This document shows positions 37,311 through 47,735 of a stretch of DNA of 64,000 bases, in pieces (positions within the stretch are counted from its first letter, which is position 1; each line of letters begins with the position of its first letter). The notes under the pieces are model-generated. The model saw only the letters and a program-made list of their open reading frames with translations, did not search any database and was not told where the DNA came from. This DNA is from Rhynchopus euleeides (Eukaryota > Euglenozoa > Diplonemea > Diplonemida > Diplonemidae), in contig OY723268.1 of the NCBI GenBank assembly GCA_963210315.1, positions 2,108,001 through 2,172,000 on the forward strand, given 5' to 3'. A program made the translations under genes and the position numbers.

Positions 37311-37846
37311 TACCGTATACGTAAATATTTTGGAACGTAAATATTATGGAACGTAAATATTATGGAACGTAAATATTTTGGAACGCTGGTGGGTTGGCGT
37401 TCCAGATTTTTTTCGTTCCATAATATTTACAGGGCTTTCTGCGACTCGGGGACTTGGACCAGGTGATCGGACGGCATACAGAGTCCCTGACGGGACCTAC
37501 TCGTGCACTTTTCGCGCGATTCCTGACGCAAGCCGTCCTCACCACCGAGTCCCCAACTGGCCCTGTAAATATTATGGAACGTAAATATTATGGAACGGAC
37601 CGGCCAAAAATGGGCCCGTTCCATAATATTTACGTTCCAAAAGCGCCCTATCACTTCACAGCTACAACCGCTCTGATGAATTTCCTTTTGTTTGTTGCGT
37701 TGACGCTTCTACACACAAAACCTGAACTGATCACACCCTGAGCCTGATGAAGGGTGGGGTTAGTGTATAGAGCACGTTTGGTTGCAGCTGTGGTGGGGCG
37801 CTTTCCGCTCACACGAGTGTGCTTAATAATATTTACGTATACGGTA
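37311..37846. mobile_element. MITE-like element with 19-bp perfect terminal inverted repeats
   Basis: taccgtatacgtaaatatt at 37311-37329 is exactly inverted at 37828-37846. Inside, near each end, are several copies of taaatattatggaacg in both orientations. The AT-rich ends contrast sharply with the GC-rich surroundings. The termini begin and end TA, as expected for elements duplicating TA. No transposase. A family A repeat is nested at 37638-37826. Confidence 0.85.
37638..37826 (+). repeat. Inverted-end dispersed repeat, family A (full copy)
   Basis: Complete copy with core gcgttgacgcttctacac, lying inside the MITE-like element and abutting its right terminal repeat. Confidence 0.88.
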
Positions 37847-39308
37847 TATACAGGCTAAGCAGCGCTTCTCCATATTGTCTCGAGAAAGCGAGACGAGACA
37901 CAGGGCAGGATGGTGGGTAGGGGTTGGTGGCTGGAGGAGGGGATGTGGGTTGGGGTGGGGGGGGTAGGGTGGCCCCACCACCCCCCCCCCCTCCTCCTTC
38001 CCTTCGCCCTTCCCACAGCCCCTTCCCTTTCCCCTCGCCGCCACCACCAGCCCCCCCGGAACACACACGCCAAGATGCCAACCAACACCCGTTCTCTTTC
38101 TCCACCTCGCTCCCTCCTTTGTCATAACCCTTGTACCGCCTGTATTGTCGTGTATCATCCGTGAGGGGTGGCCCTTGCGCGGATGCCTTGCTGCTTTTTG
38201 TCTGTACCCTGAACCAATGGGCCTGTTGCCCTCTCGTGCAGTTGAGGGGCGGGGGGGGGGAGGGGAGGGGGGGGGGGAGGGTGTGTGCTTCTGAAACATT
38301 TGAATGTGTTTCAAAAACAAAATCGAAGGGGGTCCCTCAAAGATAAATCCCCCAGAGGGGGGGCCCTCGCTACCAGTCACAGCTCGTCAGTCAGTGAGGG
38401 GAAGTGGGCCGTGGCTCACTTCTTCTCACACAGACACGTTTGCTGTGTTGGATTAGCGGACGCACATCGTACAGAAGGTCCACGAGAGGCGACGCACGAG
38501 AGCTGATACGCTATGCTCACTCTCAGAGTCACACCTGGCAGCGAGGGCCCCCAAAGCCTTTGCTCGCTTGGCCCCCAGGGCTTGTCTTGAGGGTTTGGGC
38601 GCAAAGGGGGTGGGGTGGGGCACACACACCTCCGCGCCCCCATGCCACCTGCACCGCCACACCCACACATGCATTATTGGAAAGGAGGCAGGGGCCACGC
38701 AGCAATGTGAAGCAGACGTTTCGCCGCCCCTGGGTTCAGCAGCCGCTCCCCTCCCCACCCCTCCCTCCCCTGCCCCCGTGGGGGTCAGGGCGCGCGCTTT
38801 GCATTTTCTCATGCTGGCTTTGGTTAGGTCGGGTCACACTTCACGTTTTTTGGTAAAACACACCCCGTGTGGTAGAGAAAATACGGCAAGAGTCTCGGTG
38901 GGTCGGAAGAGCAGATGGTTCCCGCAACAGCTCCCGGGGAGCGGCGGGTATTTCGCATAGGATGCCGGATGTGTGAACACGTTTGTGCGGTTTGCCCTGT
39001 GTTGTGTGAACATATGTGTATGTGTGTGTGTATGCTCCACCCAACCCGACACATTTTCTGTACTTCAGACAGGTAAGGTCACTCGACACGCGGGGGGGGG
39101 GGGTTTTTTGTTGTGTGTTTTTTCTGCCAGCCGACATCACTAGCGCCAGCGAGAAAAAAAAAGGTGGAAGCGATCAATGCAAAAATCATCTGAAAGGAAG
39201 ACTCGAGAGACTGCTGCTGTATTTTGTTGTTGTGTGGGTGCTTTGAGCCTGTGTGTGGCTGTCCCACACTCCCTTCACTGCCCACAGCACCCCTGCAGGC
39301 GCATCACG
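37847..39308. other. Intergenic, no gene seen
   Basis: Long G and C homopolymer runs, TG-rich tracts and short frames. Near 39055 lies TTTCTGTACTTCAGACAG followed by GTAAG, repeated inverted near 47236. Pyrimidine-rich DNA with CAG before 39309 could be the acceptor for the monooxygenase mRNA. Confidence 0.5.
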
Positions 39309-40571
39309 ATGGGGAAGACGGTGGGGGTGGTCGGCGGGGGTGCCGCTGGGCTTGCCGCCTGCCGGTGCCTCCTCGAGGGCGGGCACCTCCCAGTGGTGTT
39401 CGAGGCATGCAGCGCGGGGGTCGGGGGCATCTGGCAGGGCACGAAGGCGTGGAAGCCTGTGATCTACGACGGGCTGGTCACAAACCTCCCGCATGTCGTG
39501 ACGCAGTTCCACGACCTGCCATTCGACCCGAAGTATGCGCCCAAATCATATGTCACGTCTGAGCAGATGGGGTGCTACTTCGTAGACTACGCAGAAACAT
39601 ACGGCCTGATGAAACACGTCAGGCTCGGGGCGCATGTCATCAAGATCCGCCGCAACGCAGCTGACACCCTCTGGACGGTCACCTGGGTGACGGATGGCCA
39701 GGAGCATTCGCAGGACTTCGACGCCATCGTCGTTGCAAACGGGCACTACTCCGTGCCCCACACGCCTGTCATCAAAGGCATCGCAGAGTGGTCCCTCCAC
39801 AGCGACGAGGTGACAATCTCACACGCTGCAGACTACCGGAACCCCACGCCGTACCGAGGGCGTGTGGTGATGATTGTGGGTGCGCGCGCCTCAGGCAGCG
39901 ACCTCGCCCTCCAGATCTCGCAGGTGAGCAAGCTGGTGTACATCCTCGACCCCCTCTGCAAGCACATCGAGCAGCGCGGCAACCGGATACGCCTCCCCGC
40001 GCTGAACGAGGGTATCACGCGCGAGGGGTTCCCCATCCTGAGCAACGGGATCGTGGTGCGGAAGGAGCCCGTCACGGATGTGATCTTCGCCACCGGGTAC
40101 AAATACTCGTTCCCCTTCCTGGACCTGCCGTCCCTCGGGATGCAGGTGACGCAGGATGGCAAGTTTGTGACGGGTCTCCTCAAGCACATGTTCCCAAGGA
40201 GCTACCCCGATTCGCTTTTCTTCCTGGGCCTGCCGATGGTGGTGGCGCCCTTCCCGCTAGTCGAGCCGCAGGCACGCCTCGTGTCTGCCATCCTGTCGGG
40301 CACAGCAGACCTGGAGGGGATCGACGAAGGTGTCGTCACCTCGCACACCCTGGGCGGCCTGCAGTGGGATTACGTCAAGGACATGCTGCGCCGCGCGCGT
40401 GTCCCCAATCTGGACAAGTCCGAGAGGAGGATTGACGTGGTGGAACAGATGTACAACCACCGTGTTGCCCACACACCCACCTTCCCTGGAGACCCGGACA
40501 CATACCGCCGGATAGAGTACACTGTGGACTGGGGGACAGGGCGGTGGTCCGCAATGCACCCAAGGCTGTGA
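39309..40571 (+). CDS. Flavin-containing monooxygenase-like protein
   Basis: 420 residues. The ATG at 39309 starts MGKTVGVVGGGAAGLAACRC, placing the FAD-binding GGGAAG (residues 9-14) right at the N-terminus as in the family. VVANGHYSVPHTP (about 142-153) fits the monooxygenase fingerprint region. VVMIVGARASGSDLA (187-200) is the NADPH-binding fold. DVIFATGYKYSFPFL (257-271) is the conserved ATGY motif. Such enzymes use NADPH and O2 to oxygenate nitrogen, sulfur or carbon of small substrates; the substrate here cannot be told. No membrane anchor is seen, so it is probably soluble. The upstream open frame lacks conservation. It ends TGA before long G/C runs. Confidence 0.92.
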   Translation: MGKTVGVVGGGAAGLAACRCLLEGGHLPVVFEACSAGVGGIWQGTKAWKPVIYDGLVTNLPHVVTQFHDLPFDPKYAPKSYVTSEQMGCYFVDYAETYGLMKHVRLGAHVIKIRRNAADTLWTVTWVTDGQEHSQDFDAIVVANGHYSVPHTPVIKGIAEWSLHSDEVTISHAADYRNPTPYRGRVVMIVGARASGSDLALQISQVSKLVYILDPLCKHIEQRGNRIRLPALNEGITREGFPILSNGIVVRKEPVTDVIFATGYKYSFPFLDLPSLGMQVTQDGKFVTGLLKHMFPRSYPDSLFFLGLPMVVAPFPLVEPQARLVSAILSGTADLEGIDEGVVTSHTLGGLQWDYVKDMLRRARVPNLDKSERRIDVVEQMYNHRVAHTPTFPGDPDTYRRIEYTVDWGTGRWSAMHPRL

Positions 40572-42036
40572 GCCTGGGCGGGGGTGGGGGGGGGAGGGGA
40601 TGGCATATGCTGTGTGTGATGTGTGGGGGGGGGGCGGTGTGCGGATTTCGTGTGGGGTTATTCTTGAGACACTTGCCACCCCCCTTTCCCCCTCCCCCCC
40701 CCCCCCCCCCCCCCAACCACCCCCTTGACCTCCCGTGTGGAACAAAAGATGTCGTGTAAAGTCACGTGTGTGAAGTGTGAACTGGCCGTGTCTTGAGAGT
40801 CGTCCCCACCACCCCCCACACCTCTGCAACACACACAGCATCCAACGTAAAGTATCGTGATTTGTGCGGCGCCGTGTGAGCCCGCCACCCAAGCCTGTGT
40901 GACGAGAGCAGCAAGGTGGTGTTTGTGGGTCCGCTGTGTCGCCCCCTCCCCCCCTCCTCTCCCTCTGTGTGTGGGTGACAGGGTAGCGACAAGCGAACCC
41001 ACTCACACCCCCACCCCCTTCCCCCCGGACAGCCCCACATCTCCTTCGATGCTCTCTCTCTCTCTCTTCTCTCTCTCAAAAACCGGACACAGCGTGACCG
41101 TTGGCGCGCAGCTCCCCCCTAAAAAGCTCCTTCTCCAGCCAACGCAAGCGCCAGCCCAAATCAAACGCCAGTGAGAGACACCCGATTTTTCTCGTTGGAG
41201 CTTCAGCCCTTCAGCCCTTCACGCCCCCCTTCCAAACACAACAACTCAACACAACACAACACACCACACCCTCCCCCTGGCACGGCCCCACCAGGCATTG
41301 CCAGGACCAAGGCAGCCTGAGGGGCAGGGGCGAGCCTGAGGCCCAACGAGTGTGTGTGTGTCTCTCTCCCTCACTCTGTCTCTTCCACTGTGCTAGCTTG
41401 CAGCAGACGTGGCTGCTGCAATCACGGGAGCCTTGCCCGCGCTGTGTCGGTGTGCCCTGCTGGAGGTGGGGGAGGGTTTGGCGGGGTGTGTGTCAACGGG
41501 AGGGAGCTCCGCCAGCCATCCAGGCAGGCAGGTCGAAGGCCCCTCACACGCTGATCACTGCCGCCGATGTGACAAAGCCCCCTGTGACGAGGGCATCGCC
41601 GCACAGCCGGGGGGACGAGGAATCTTCCCTGCCACACACCCCCCGCCCCCCCGTCCCCCCGCCCCCGTTGCGCTGCGAAGTATCGCTCGCAAGGGGAAAA
41701 CATGAAAAATGCAGAAAAGCTGCCAGGGATTTGCCCCCCGCCCCCCGCCCAAATCCCCATGCAAACCCACCCCAGTGCTCCCAAGAATACGCGTTCAAGA
41801 CGTCCTTCTCAGTCCGATTGGTTACTTCGCGCTCTGGAAACGCAAAAAAAACGGAACGAAGAGATTCCTGAAGGTGCGCACCATCGAGAGACAGGGTTTG
41901 TTGACCGCTTCCACCTTCAACCAATCACATGACAGCATACACACCACCACCACCACCCCCACCTCCACCCCCCTCTGGTGCCACAAGCAGGCGGCCCACA
42001 CCCCACCCCCCCGCAGAGCGCCCTGCCCCCCACGCA
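40572..42036. other. Intergenic, no gene seen
   Basis: Contains long C and G runs, a short CT tract (about 41050-41080) and the second copy of repeat R. The calpain frame is open from 41929, but the residues before 42037 are low-complexity Pro/Thr. Confidence 0.5.
41171..41347 (+). repeat. Dispersed repeat R, copy 2
   Basis: Reverse complement of 36998-37160, slightly longer because TTCAGCCC is repeated. The two copies flank the monooxygenase gene in inverted orientation, about 4.2 kb apart. Confidence 0.85.
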
Positions 42037-44220
42037 ATGGGGCAGCGCTGCTGCTGCCTGCGAGCGAAGTACGATGAACAGATCGATGACGAGCTCGAGA
42101 TGACCGCACAAGGCACGGAAGGGTCCTCCCTGCCCCCATCGCCTGCAGTGCGGGGCATGTCGATCGACGCGGTGCGGCAGCTGCGGGCGCGGGGGTCGCG
42201 GTGGGACGACACATGGCGACCCGACGCCCCCAACAGCCCCCAGTTCCGCGTCGGCAGCGTCGAGGCACAGGTGGAGTGGATCCGGCTCTCGGACATCGCA
42301 CGCTCACAGCTCGGCCGCGACATCAACATCGCCAGCCTCCGCCTCCTCCCCAACACGCCCTCACCCACCTCCGTGCGGCAAGGCCTCCTTGGGGACTGCG
42401 CCCTCGTCACCTCCGCAGCTGCCCTTGCCGCCCACCCTGCCCTGCTCTGCAGGGTTTTGGAAGGCAACGACGAACACCTCAACGCCGCAGGCGTCTACTG
42501 CGCCCAGATCTACCGCAAAGGGGAGCGAATCCGCGTTGTTGTTGACGACAAGATACCCTGCGTGAAGGGGAAGCGCCCCTACACCCCCGCCTTCGCCCAC
42601 TGCAGCTCGCCCGGCGAGTTCTGGCTCCTCATCCTGGAGAAGGCTTATGCAAAATTCTACGGGTCATACCAGGCAATCAACGGGGGGAACATCGCGGAGA
42701 CGATGCACGACCTGACTGGCTGCCCCGTGGAGGGGTACAACCTCCAACGCCTCCCCAGGGCAGTCGGGGGCGTGCCCGGCGCTGCGCGGCTCAGCCCCGA
42801 GGCTGCGGCGGTGCTGCGCAGGCTGACGTCTGCTGTGGAGAGGGGGTGCATTGTGACCGCAGGCATGCCTCCGACAGGCACGCCGCATGCGGTGCTGCCC
42901 AACGGGCTTGTCTCAGGGCACGCCTACACCATCCTCAGCGTGTTTGCCCTGCCTTATGTTGAGCGGGGGGTGCGGCAGGAGGTGAGCCTGGTCAAGCTCT
43001 ACAACCCGTGGGGCACGCGCGACGGCGGGTTCTACAAGGGGGAGCGTGACTTCGGGATCCTGTCCCCCTTCTGGGAGCGGCAGGCGCACCTGCGGCAGCA
43101 CCCCGAGGTGCGGTGGGACGCGCTGCGCGAGGGGGAGTTCTTCATGCCGGCGGCCTCCGTCCTGCAGCACTTCGAGCTGATCAACGTCTGCTACGTCGAC
43201 GGCGCGGCGGAGGTGGGCGGGGGCGAGGGGTGGGCCGTGCGGAGCTTCGCCGGCAGGTTCGGGAAGCGGAACGCAGGAGGGAGCCGCCAGTTTGTATCCT
43301 TCCGACACAACGACGCCTATCTGCTGGAGGTGTCCCCTCCGAAGGAGCAGCAGCAGCAGGGCGAGGCGGGGGCGCCGAAGGCGTCCCCTGAGGGGGAGGA
43401 TGAGGGTGATGAGAGCAGCGACGGCAGCCTGTCGCTGGCACGGCTGCGTGTGCTGGTGCAGCATAGGGAGCAGCGGGGGCGCGTGAAGCCGGGCACCATC
43501 AGCTATCCCCCGGCGGGGTTCTGCGTGCTGCGCGTGCCGGAGGGGAGGGAGCTGTGCACCCCGGAGGTGCTGATGGGGACGCAGCACCAGGTGCTGATGG
43601 ACATGACCTTCTGGAACAGGCGCGAGGTGGCGGCGGAGCTGCTGCTCCCCGCGGGCCGCACCGCGGAAGGGGGCCCGCAGCGGTACCTCTGCGTGCCCTC
43701 GACATACTTCCCGGGCACGATGGGGGAGTACGCTGCACGCTTCTATATCAACGAGGCTGCGTCGGAGCCGCATGTCAGGGTGCTGCGAGCTCCGCAGTCG
43801 GTGCCACGTGTGACAATCACCAGCAAATGGCGCCACGTGGGTGACGAGGAGTACGACGTCTGCCTGGCGGGGTCTGCTGAGGGTACAGTCTGGGTGTGCG
43901 CCTTCCTGTGCCAGGAGCAGGAGGGGCAGAGCGGTGCCCCGTCCTCCGCCCCCCCGCGGAAGGCGCCCACGGCAGGGAGCAACACGAAAGGACGGTACGA
44001 CATCAGCCTGCGTGTGAAGCCGCGCGATGGCTCGATGGTGCAGGCGAAGCGTATCGTGTACAGCAAGTCCACCGAGGTGCACGCTTCGTTTGAAGCGCAG
44101 AAGGGCGTGACGTATACACTCGTGCCCTGCATCCGGAAGTATGACCGTGAGAACATCCCCTTCGAGCTGGCGGTGCATTGCTCCGTGCCTGTGACAGTCA
44201 CGAAGCGCACCGCAAGTTAG
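42037..44220 (+). CDS. Calpain-like cysteine protease, N-terminal acylation motif
   Basis: 727 residues from ATG 42037. MGQRCCC offers a Gly2 for myristoylation and adjacent cysteines for palmitoylation, so attachment to the inner face of a membrane is inferred. The C2-type protease core shows GLLGDC (Cys121), GHAYTI (His295) and YNPWG (Asn323), so the catalytic triad is complete. However, the tryptophan usually after the active Cys (GDCW) is Ala here. Two beta-rich domains follow (about 370-560, split by an acidic, Gln-rich insert, and about 600-727), like calpain domain III. No EF-hands are visible. Many kinetoplastid calpain-like proteins share such an N-terminus, but many lack the triad. 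Substrates are unknown; a cytoskeletal or cortical role is a family expectation. Confidence 0.92.
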   Translation: MGQRCCCLRAKYDEQIDDELEMTAQGTEGSSLPPSPAVRGMSIDAVRQLRARGSRWDDTWRPDAPNSPQFRVGSVEAQVEWIRLSDIARSQLGRDINIASLRLLPNTPSPTSVRQGLLGDCALVTSAAALAAHPALLCRVLEGNDEHLNAAGVYCAQIYRKGERIRVVVDDKIPCVKGKRPYTPAFAHCSSPGEFWLLILEKAYAKFYGSYQAINGGNIAETMHDLTGCPVEGYNLQRLPRAVGGVPGAARLSPEAAAVLRRLTSAVERGCIVTAGMPPTGTPHAVLPNGLVSGHAYTILSVFALPYVERGVRQEVSLVKLYNPWGTRDGGFYKGERDFGILSPFWERQAHLRQHPEVRWDALREGEFFMPAASVLQHFELINVCYVDGAAEVGGGEGWAVRSFAGRFGKRNAGGSRQFVSFRHNDAYLLEVSPPKEQQQQGEAGAPKASPEGEDEGDESSDGSLSLARLRVLVQHREQRGRVKPGTISYPPAGFCVLRVPEGRELCTPEVLMGTQHQVLMDMTFWNRREVAAELLLPAGRTAEGGPQRYLCVPSTYFPGTMGEYAARFYINEAASEPHVRVLRAPQSVPRVTITSKWRHVGDEEYDVCLAGSAEGTVWVCAFLCQEQEGQSGAPSSAPPRKAPTAGSNTKGRYDISLRVKPRDGSMVQAKRIVYSKSTEVHASFEAQKGVTYTLVPCIRKYDRENIPFELAVHCSVPVTVTKRTAS

Positions 44221-45086
44221 AAGTGTGTACACTATAGACAGGGAAGGGGGGGGGGGGGAGGGGGGGAGAAACTATGCATTCGCCCCCCCCCCCCCCTCTT
44301 CTTCTCTTCTTCTCTGTTTCCCTGCCTGCAGTGTTGGGTGCCATAACCGGGCAGTATTTTCTGTCCAGCAGTGACTTTTCCTCGAAGAAAAACGCTGCGC
44401 ATTTCCCTCCCATGTGGAGCGGGTGGTCGGTGGTGCCCGTCCTCCGGGGCAGGGGGCGGGGGTGCTGCAGGGGTGGTGGTGGTGGTGCGGGGGGAGGGGA
44501 CATCCTAACACATGTGTGCACACACACATAACCCATAACCCCCCATATATTATGTCCAGCGGTCCAGCGACCCTGGTGGGTTCTCTTGCTTCAGATGGGC
44601 CACTCCACTCCCACTCCCACCATCCCCCCCGCGGTGGCCAAGGGCAGGGCCCAGCTGCGATGAATGAATGTTACGGCTATTACGATGAATCACGCCAGTG
44701 GGGGCTGGGGGGAGGTGTCGGGAATGGGAACCCCGTCGGCCCGATTGGCAAGGCGGCTCTGGTTTTTTCCCCCCCAACCCCACCCCTTCCCCCCACAGGC
44801 CTGCAGCAAACAGGAACAGAAGTGCGTTGTGGCTTGGGACTCGGGGTTGTAAACTGACACAGTCTGGCACCACAATGAGGCACGGAGCGAAGGCCCTCCA
44901 AGGGTGGTGGTGGTGGTGGTGATGTTGCTGCTGTTGTTGTCACTTTAGGTGATGGGGTGATTGCTTAATACCCTTCTCTCTCGCCTCTCGGCAGTCCCAC
45001 GCCCCCCTGCATCAAACTGCTGAGTGGCGGAAGACGTCAGCACTGCCACACCTCTCTGCAAGTGCACTGTGGCTGCCGGGTGGGGG
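44221..45086. other. Intergenic, no gene seen
   Basis: G- and C-runs, TGG repeats and short frames. TCTCTCGCCTCTCGGCAG at 44978-44995 is a good acceptor-like site upstream of the next gene. Confidence 0.5.
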
Positions 45087-46265
45087 ATGGATGTGGTGGT
45101 GCGGCACGCCGACAGCGGGCGCAGCTGTGTCGTCGGTGTTCCGGATGGGGGGACCGTGCTGGGCATGAAGGCGGATGCGCTGGAGGAGATGTTCTCGGCA
45201 GCCCACGAGGCTGCAGGCATGGCGGCGTGCATCGAAGGGTGTGACGAGGATCTCGACGATGCGGAGTGCGTTGCCGACACGGGTCTGGAGGATGGGGGCG
45301 GCGTGAAGCTGGTGCGGCGCACCCCATGCATCAAGACACCGGCATCCTACAACACAGAGCACGGCAAGCGTGTCAAGTGCATCGCACTGTCGAGGTGCGA
45401 CACGCTGTGCTCAGTTGGGTACTATGGTGGGCATGTCACCGTGTTTGACATCAGGACTGCTGATGTCGTAGCAGATCTCACGCACGGGCATTGGGCTGTT
45501 TCGTGCACTGCGTTCTCGGCATGTGGGACGTGGCTGGCAACGTGCTCCAGGCCCAGGACCAGGGACAGCACGGTCTACGTGTGGCTGACACAAACATGGG
45601 AGCATGCGTTGATTCTCGAGGATTACGGCAAAGAGATATGTAGCGCAGCATGGACGCACCGCGGGCATTTCGTGTCAGGTGACTATACAGGGAAGGTGCG
45701 TGTGTGGGATTTGGAGGACAAACCAAGTGTCACAGTGCTGAGGGGGCACAGCGGGCCTGTTTCAGCGATCGCAGCGTCAGCCAAGGCGATCTTCAGCGGG
45801 TCACACGACACCACCATCCGTGTGCACGCCCTCGGCACCCTCACCTGCACCGACAGCCTGTGTGAGGATATGGGTGGTGTGTCCGACCTGGCCCTGATCA
45901 ACGATGAGCAGCATCTGGTATCAGCCTCGTCAAAGTGTCTGAGGCTGTGGTGCACAACCACCCTCAGCTGCATCCGCAGTGTGATACTGTCAGGCCGACC
46001 GAATCGGATGGCCGTGTCGCAGCAGGGTGGCATTCTAGCATACACCGACTGGAATCAGGACGATTCCGTGTTGCTCAACCTCGCGACGTTTGAGCGCTTG
46101 GGAAGAGTGAAGGTAAGGGGTGAAGGTGTTGCACTCAGCACCTGCGGGAGCCGGATCTTCACGCCAAGCAGCCTTTCTGTTACTGTCAGCGCTGTGTGTG
46201 ACATGATTGCGGGCGACATAGCTCCAGAAGCGATGCGTAGTGTGCCTCCCAATCCCGGCATTTGA
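45087..46265 (+). CDS. Ubiquitin-like/WD40 repeat protein, copy 2
   Basis: 392 residues from ATG 45087 (MDVVVRHADSG), a clear paralogue of the gene at 20343, with conservation starting at this Met. Residues 1-80 form the ubiquitin-like part (ending CVADTGLEDGGGVKLV). Residues ~90-385 form WD40 blades (VYVWLTQTW, KVRVWDLED, TIRVHALGT). Unlike copy 1 it lacks the duplicated DLKGTPSATVLEGH segment, and it ends with a different ~20-residue tail. The invariant GC(D/E)E(D/E)LDDA(E/Q)C linker and the shared IALSRC(G/D)TLC first blade suggest the two parts work as a unit. Function is unknown. Confidence 0.85.
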   Translation: MDVVVRHADSGRSCVVGVPDGGTVLGMKADALEEMFSAAHEAAGMAACIEGCDEDLDDAECVADTGLEDGGGVKLVRRTPCIKTPASYNTEHGKRVKCIALSRCDTLCSVGYYGGHVTVFDIRTADVVADLTHGHWAVSCTAFSACGTWLATCSRPRTRDSTVYVWLTQTWEHALILEDYGKEICSAAWTHRGHFVSGDYTGKVRVWDLEDKPSVTVLRGHSGPVSAIAASAKAIFSGSHDTTIRVHALGTLTCTDSLCEDMGGVSDLALINDEQHLVSASSKCLRLWCTTTLSCIRSVILSGRPNRMAVSQQGGILAYTDWNQDDSVLLNLATFERLGRVKVRGEGVALSTCGSRIFTPSSLSVTVSAVCDMIAGDIAPEAMRSVPPNPGI

Positions 46266-47370
46266 CAAGTTTTGGAACAAGTCAAGAAAAACGAAACACG
46301 GTTCCTACGCTTGCGAAATACGATACTGGTGGGTAGGGCTGTTGTCTTTTGGCAACAACCGATTTCGTGAGTTCGCTTTTTGTCGCCTTTCCGCACTTCT
46401 GAGCGAAGCCCCCCCTCATAGCCCCTCCACTCACATTTCCTGTGCTTCAGACGAACACAGCGACACTAGCCGCGTCCGTTGCAGAGGAAGTGGCGGAAGC
46501 GAAAAAGCACCAATAGTTGAACACCCCTTTCCTTGACTCTACCCCCTTTTCCTTCTCCTCCTTTGCCAGTGTCTGATACGAACAGATTGGGGGCATTCGC
46601 TCTGTGCCAGGCTGTGTCGGTATATCTCCTTTTCGACTTCTCTTGTCTCGGCATCGCATCGCTTCTCTGTGCTTCAGACAGGGGACAACTCGCATACAAA
46701 GGCTTGCACAACAAGGTCTTAAGAGCTGAAGGGGTTTGTGTGGTGTTGGTCCTCGAAAGAGACTCCGCTTTCTCCAATGGCCTTTCAACCGGTGGGAAAG
46801 GACAGAACCCAGCTCACCCAAATCGGTACATTCAGTGTTGTGTCAAGAACGTGCAGAGGTGGTGGAATGCAAATCCTGCCCGGCAAAGGCAGGTTCAACG
46901 TACACTCTTCATTTTTTCCCCTTTTTATTTTGCAAGTGGGTGAAGCGCCTGCAACTCGACGACTGCTATCTTGGCAGAGCTCACAGCAGCGGGTTGTGTG
47001 CCTCATGTGCTCCCCACCCTGCCCCGCCCCTGCCCCCCTCCGTACGCAACTGAGACCACACTGCAGACCCGTGAGCTGCCCTCACACCACCCCTGCTTAG
47101 GTCTCACCGAATGTGCCACGCTTCAACACAGTACCGCCTTCGAGAGGCTCTGCCGTGTGCAGGTTGTCCTTTGCGTTGTCACACTGGGGCATACCGAGAC
47201 ACCTCACCAACCAGTTGTGAGCCCTTCGGCTGTGTCTTACCTGTCTGAAGTACAGAAAGTGGTGGAGCACAAGAAGAAAGAGAGAGGGAAGAGTTGATCG
47301 TATGGCAAACGGTGGGAAGCATTTCCCTCAACACCTATCCCTTGCAGGGACTGTGTTGGTTGCAAAAAAG
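46266..47370. other. Intergenic, no gene seen; recurring TTCTGTRCTTCAGAC word
   Basis: Two CCTGTGCTTCAGAC/TCTGTGCTTCAGAC motifs (about 46438 and 46665) and an inverted TTTCTGTACTTCAGAC (about 47258-47243). After the first, 46451-46515 reads as a short exon-like frame ending TAG, with no identifiable partner exon. Confidence 0.45.
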
Positions 47371-47596
47371 TCACTTCACCATTCAGCAGCAACCGCTCTT
47401 AGCCTGTATTTCGTTTGTTTGATGCGTTGACGCTTCTACACACAGCATTTTGTTTGTTGCGTTGACGCTTCTACACACAAACCCTGAAATGATAATCACA
47501 CCCTGAGCCTGATGAAGGGTGGGGTTAGTGTATAGAGCACGTTTGGATGCTTGCTGTGGTGGGTGACTTTCTGCTCACACGAGTGTGCGGAAAAAG
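47371..47596 (+). repeat. Inverted-end dispersed repeat, third variant, with doubled core
   Basis: Ends AAGTCACTTCACCA...GCAGCAA and TTGCTGTGGTGGGTGACTT pair with each other but differ from families A and B. The core gcgttgacgcttctacac occurs twice about 34 bp apart (near 47424 and 47458). Confidence 0.8.
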
Positions 47597-47664
47597 TGTC
47601 ACTTCAACTCTGCCGCTCTTTCTCTACTGTTGATACTTCGTTTGATGCGTTGACGCTTCCACAC
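47597..47664 (+). repeat. Left half of inverted-end repeat, cut at core by element 1
   Basis: Starts aagtgtcacttcaa, as family B, and runs to the core gcgttgacgcttccacac (47647-47664), where element 1 begins with ccaggaccctc. Confidence 0.8.
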
Positions 47665-47674
47665 CCAGGACCCT

Positions 47675-47729
47675 CTTCCGGAGGGACGTGCTCGTGCACC
47701 GGTTGGTCATGTAATCATACGGTGCCGAG
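47675..47729 (-). other. Paired 3'-terminal hairpins of element 1
   Basis: Hairpin 1 is CCCTC-ttccg-GAGGG, as in the other elements. Hairpin 2 pairs CTCG(t)GCACCG (47691-47701) with CGGTGCCGAG (47720-47729). Its sequence differs from elements 2 and 3 but the pairing is kept. Lies just past the RT stop. Confidence 0.75.
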
Positions 47730-47735
47730 TGCGGG

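Noticed and set aside
46451-46515. Terminal exon ending TAG after CTTCAG
   Set aside because: Too short, with no donor in the WD40 gene upstream that would improve that protein.
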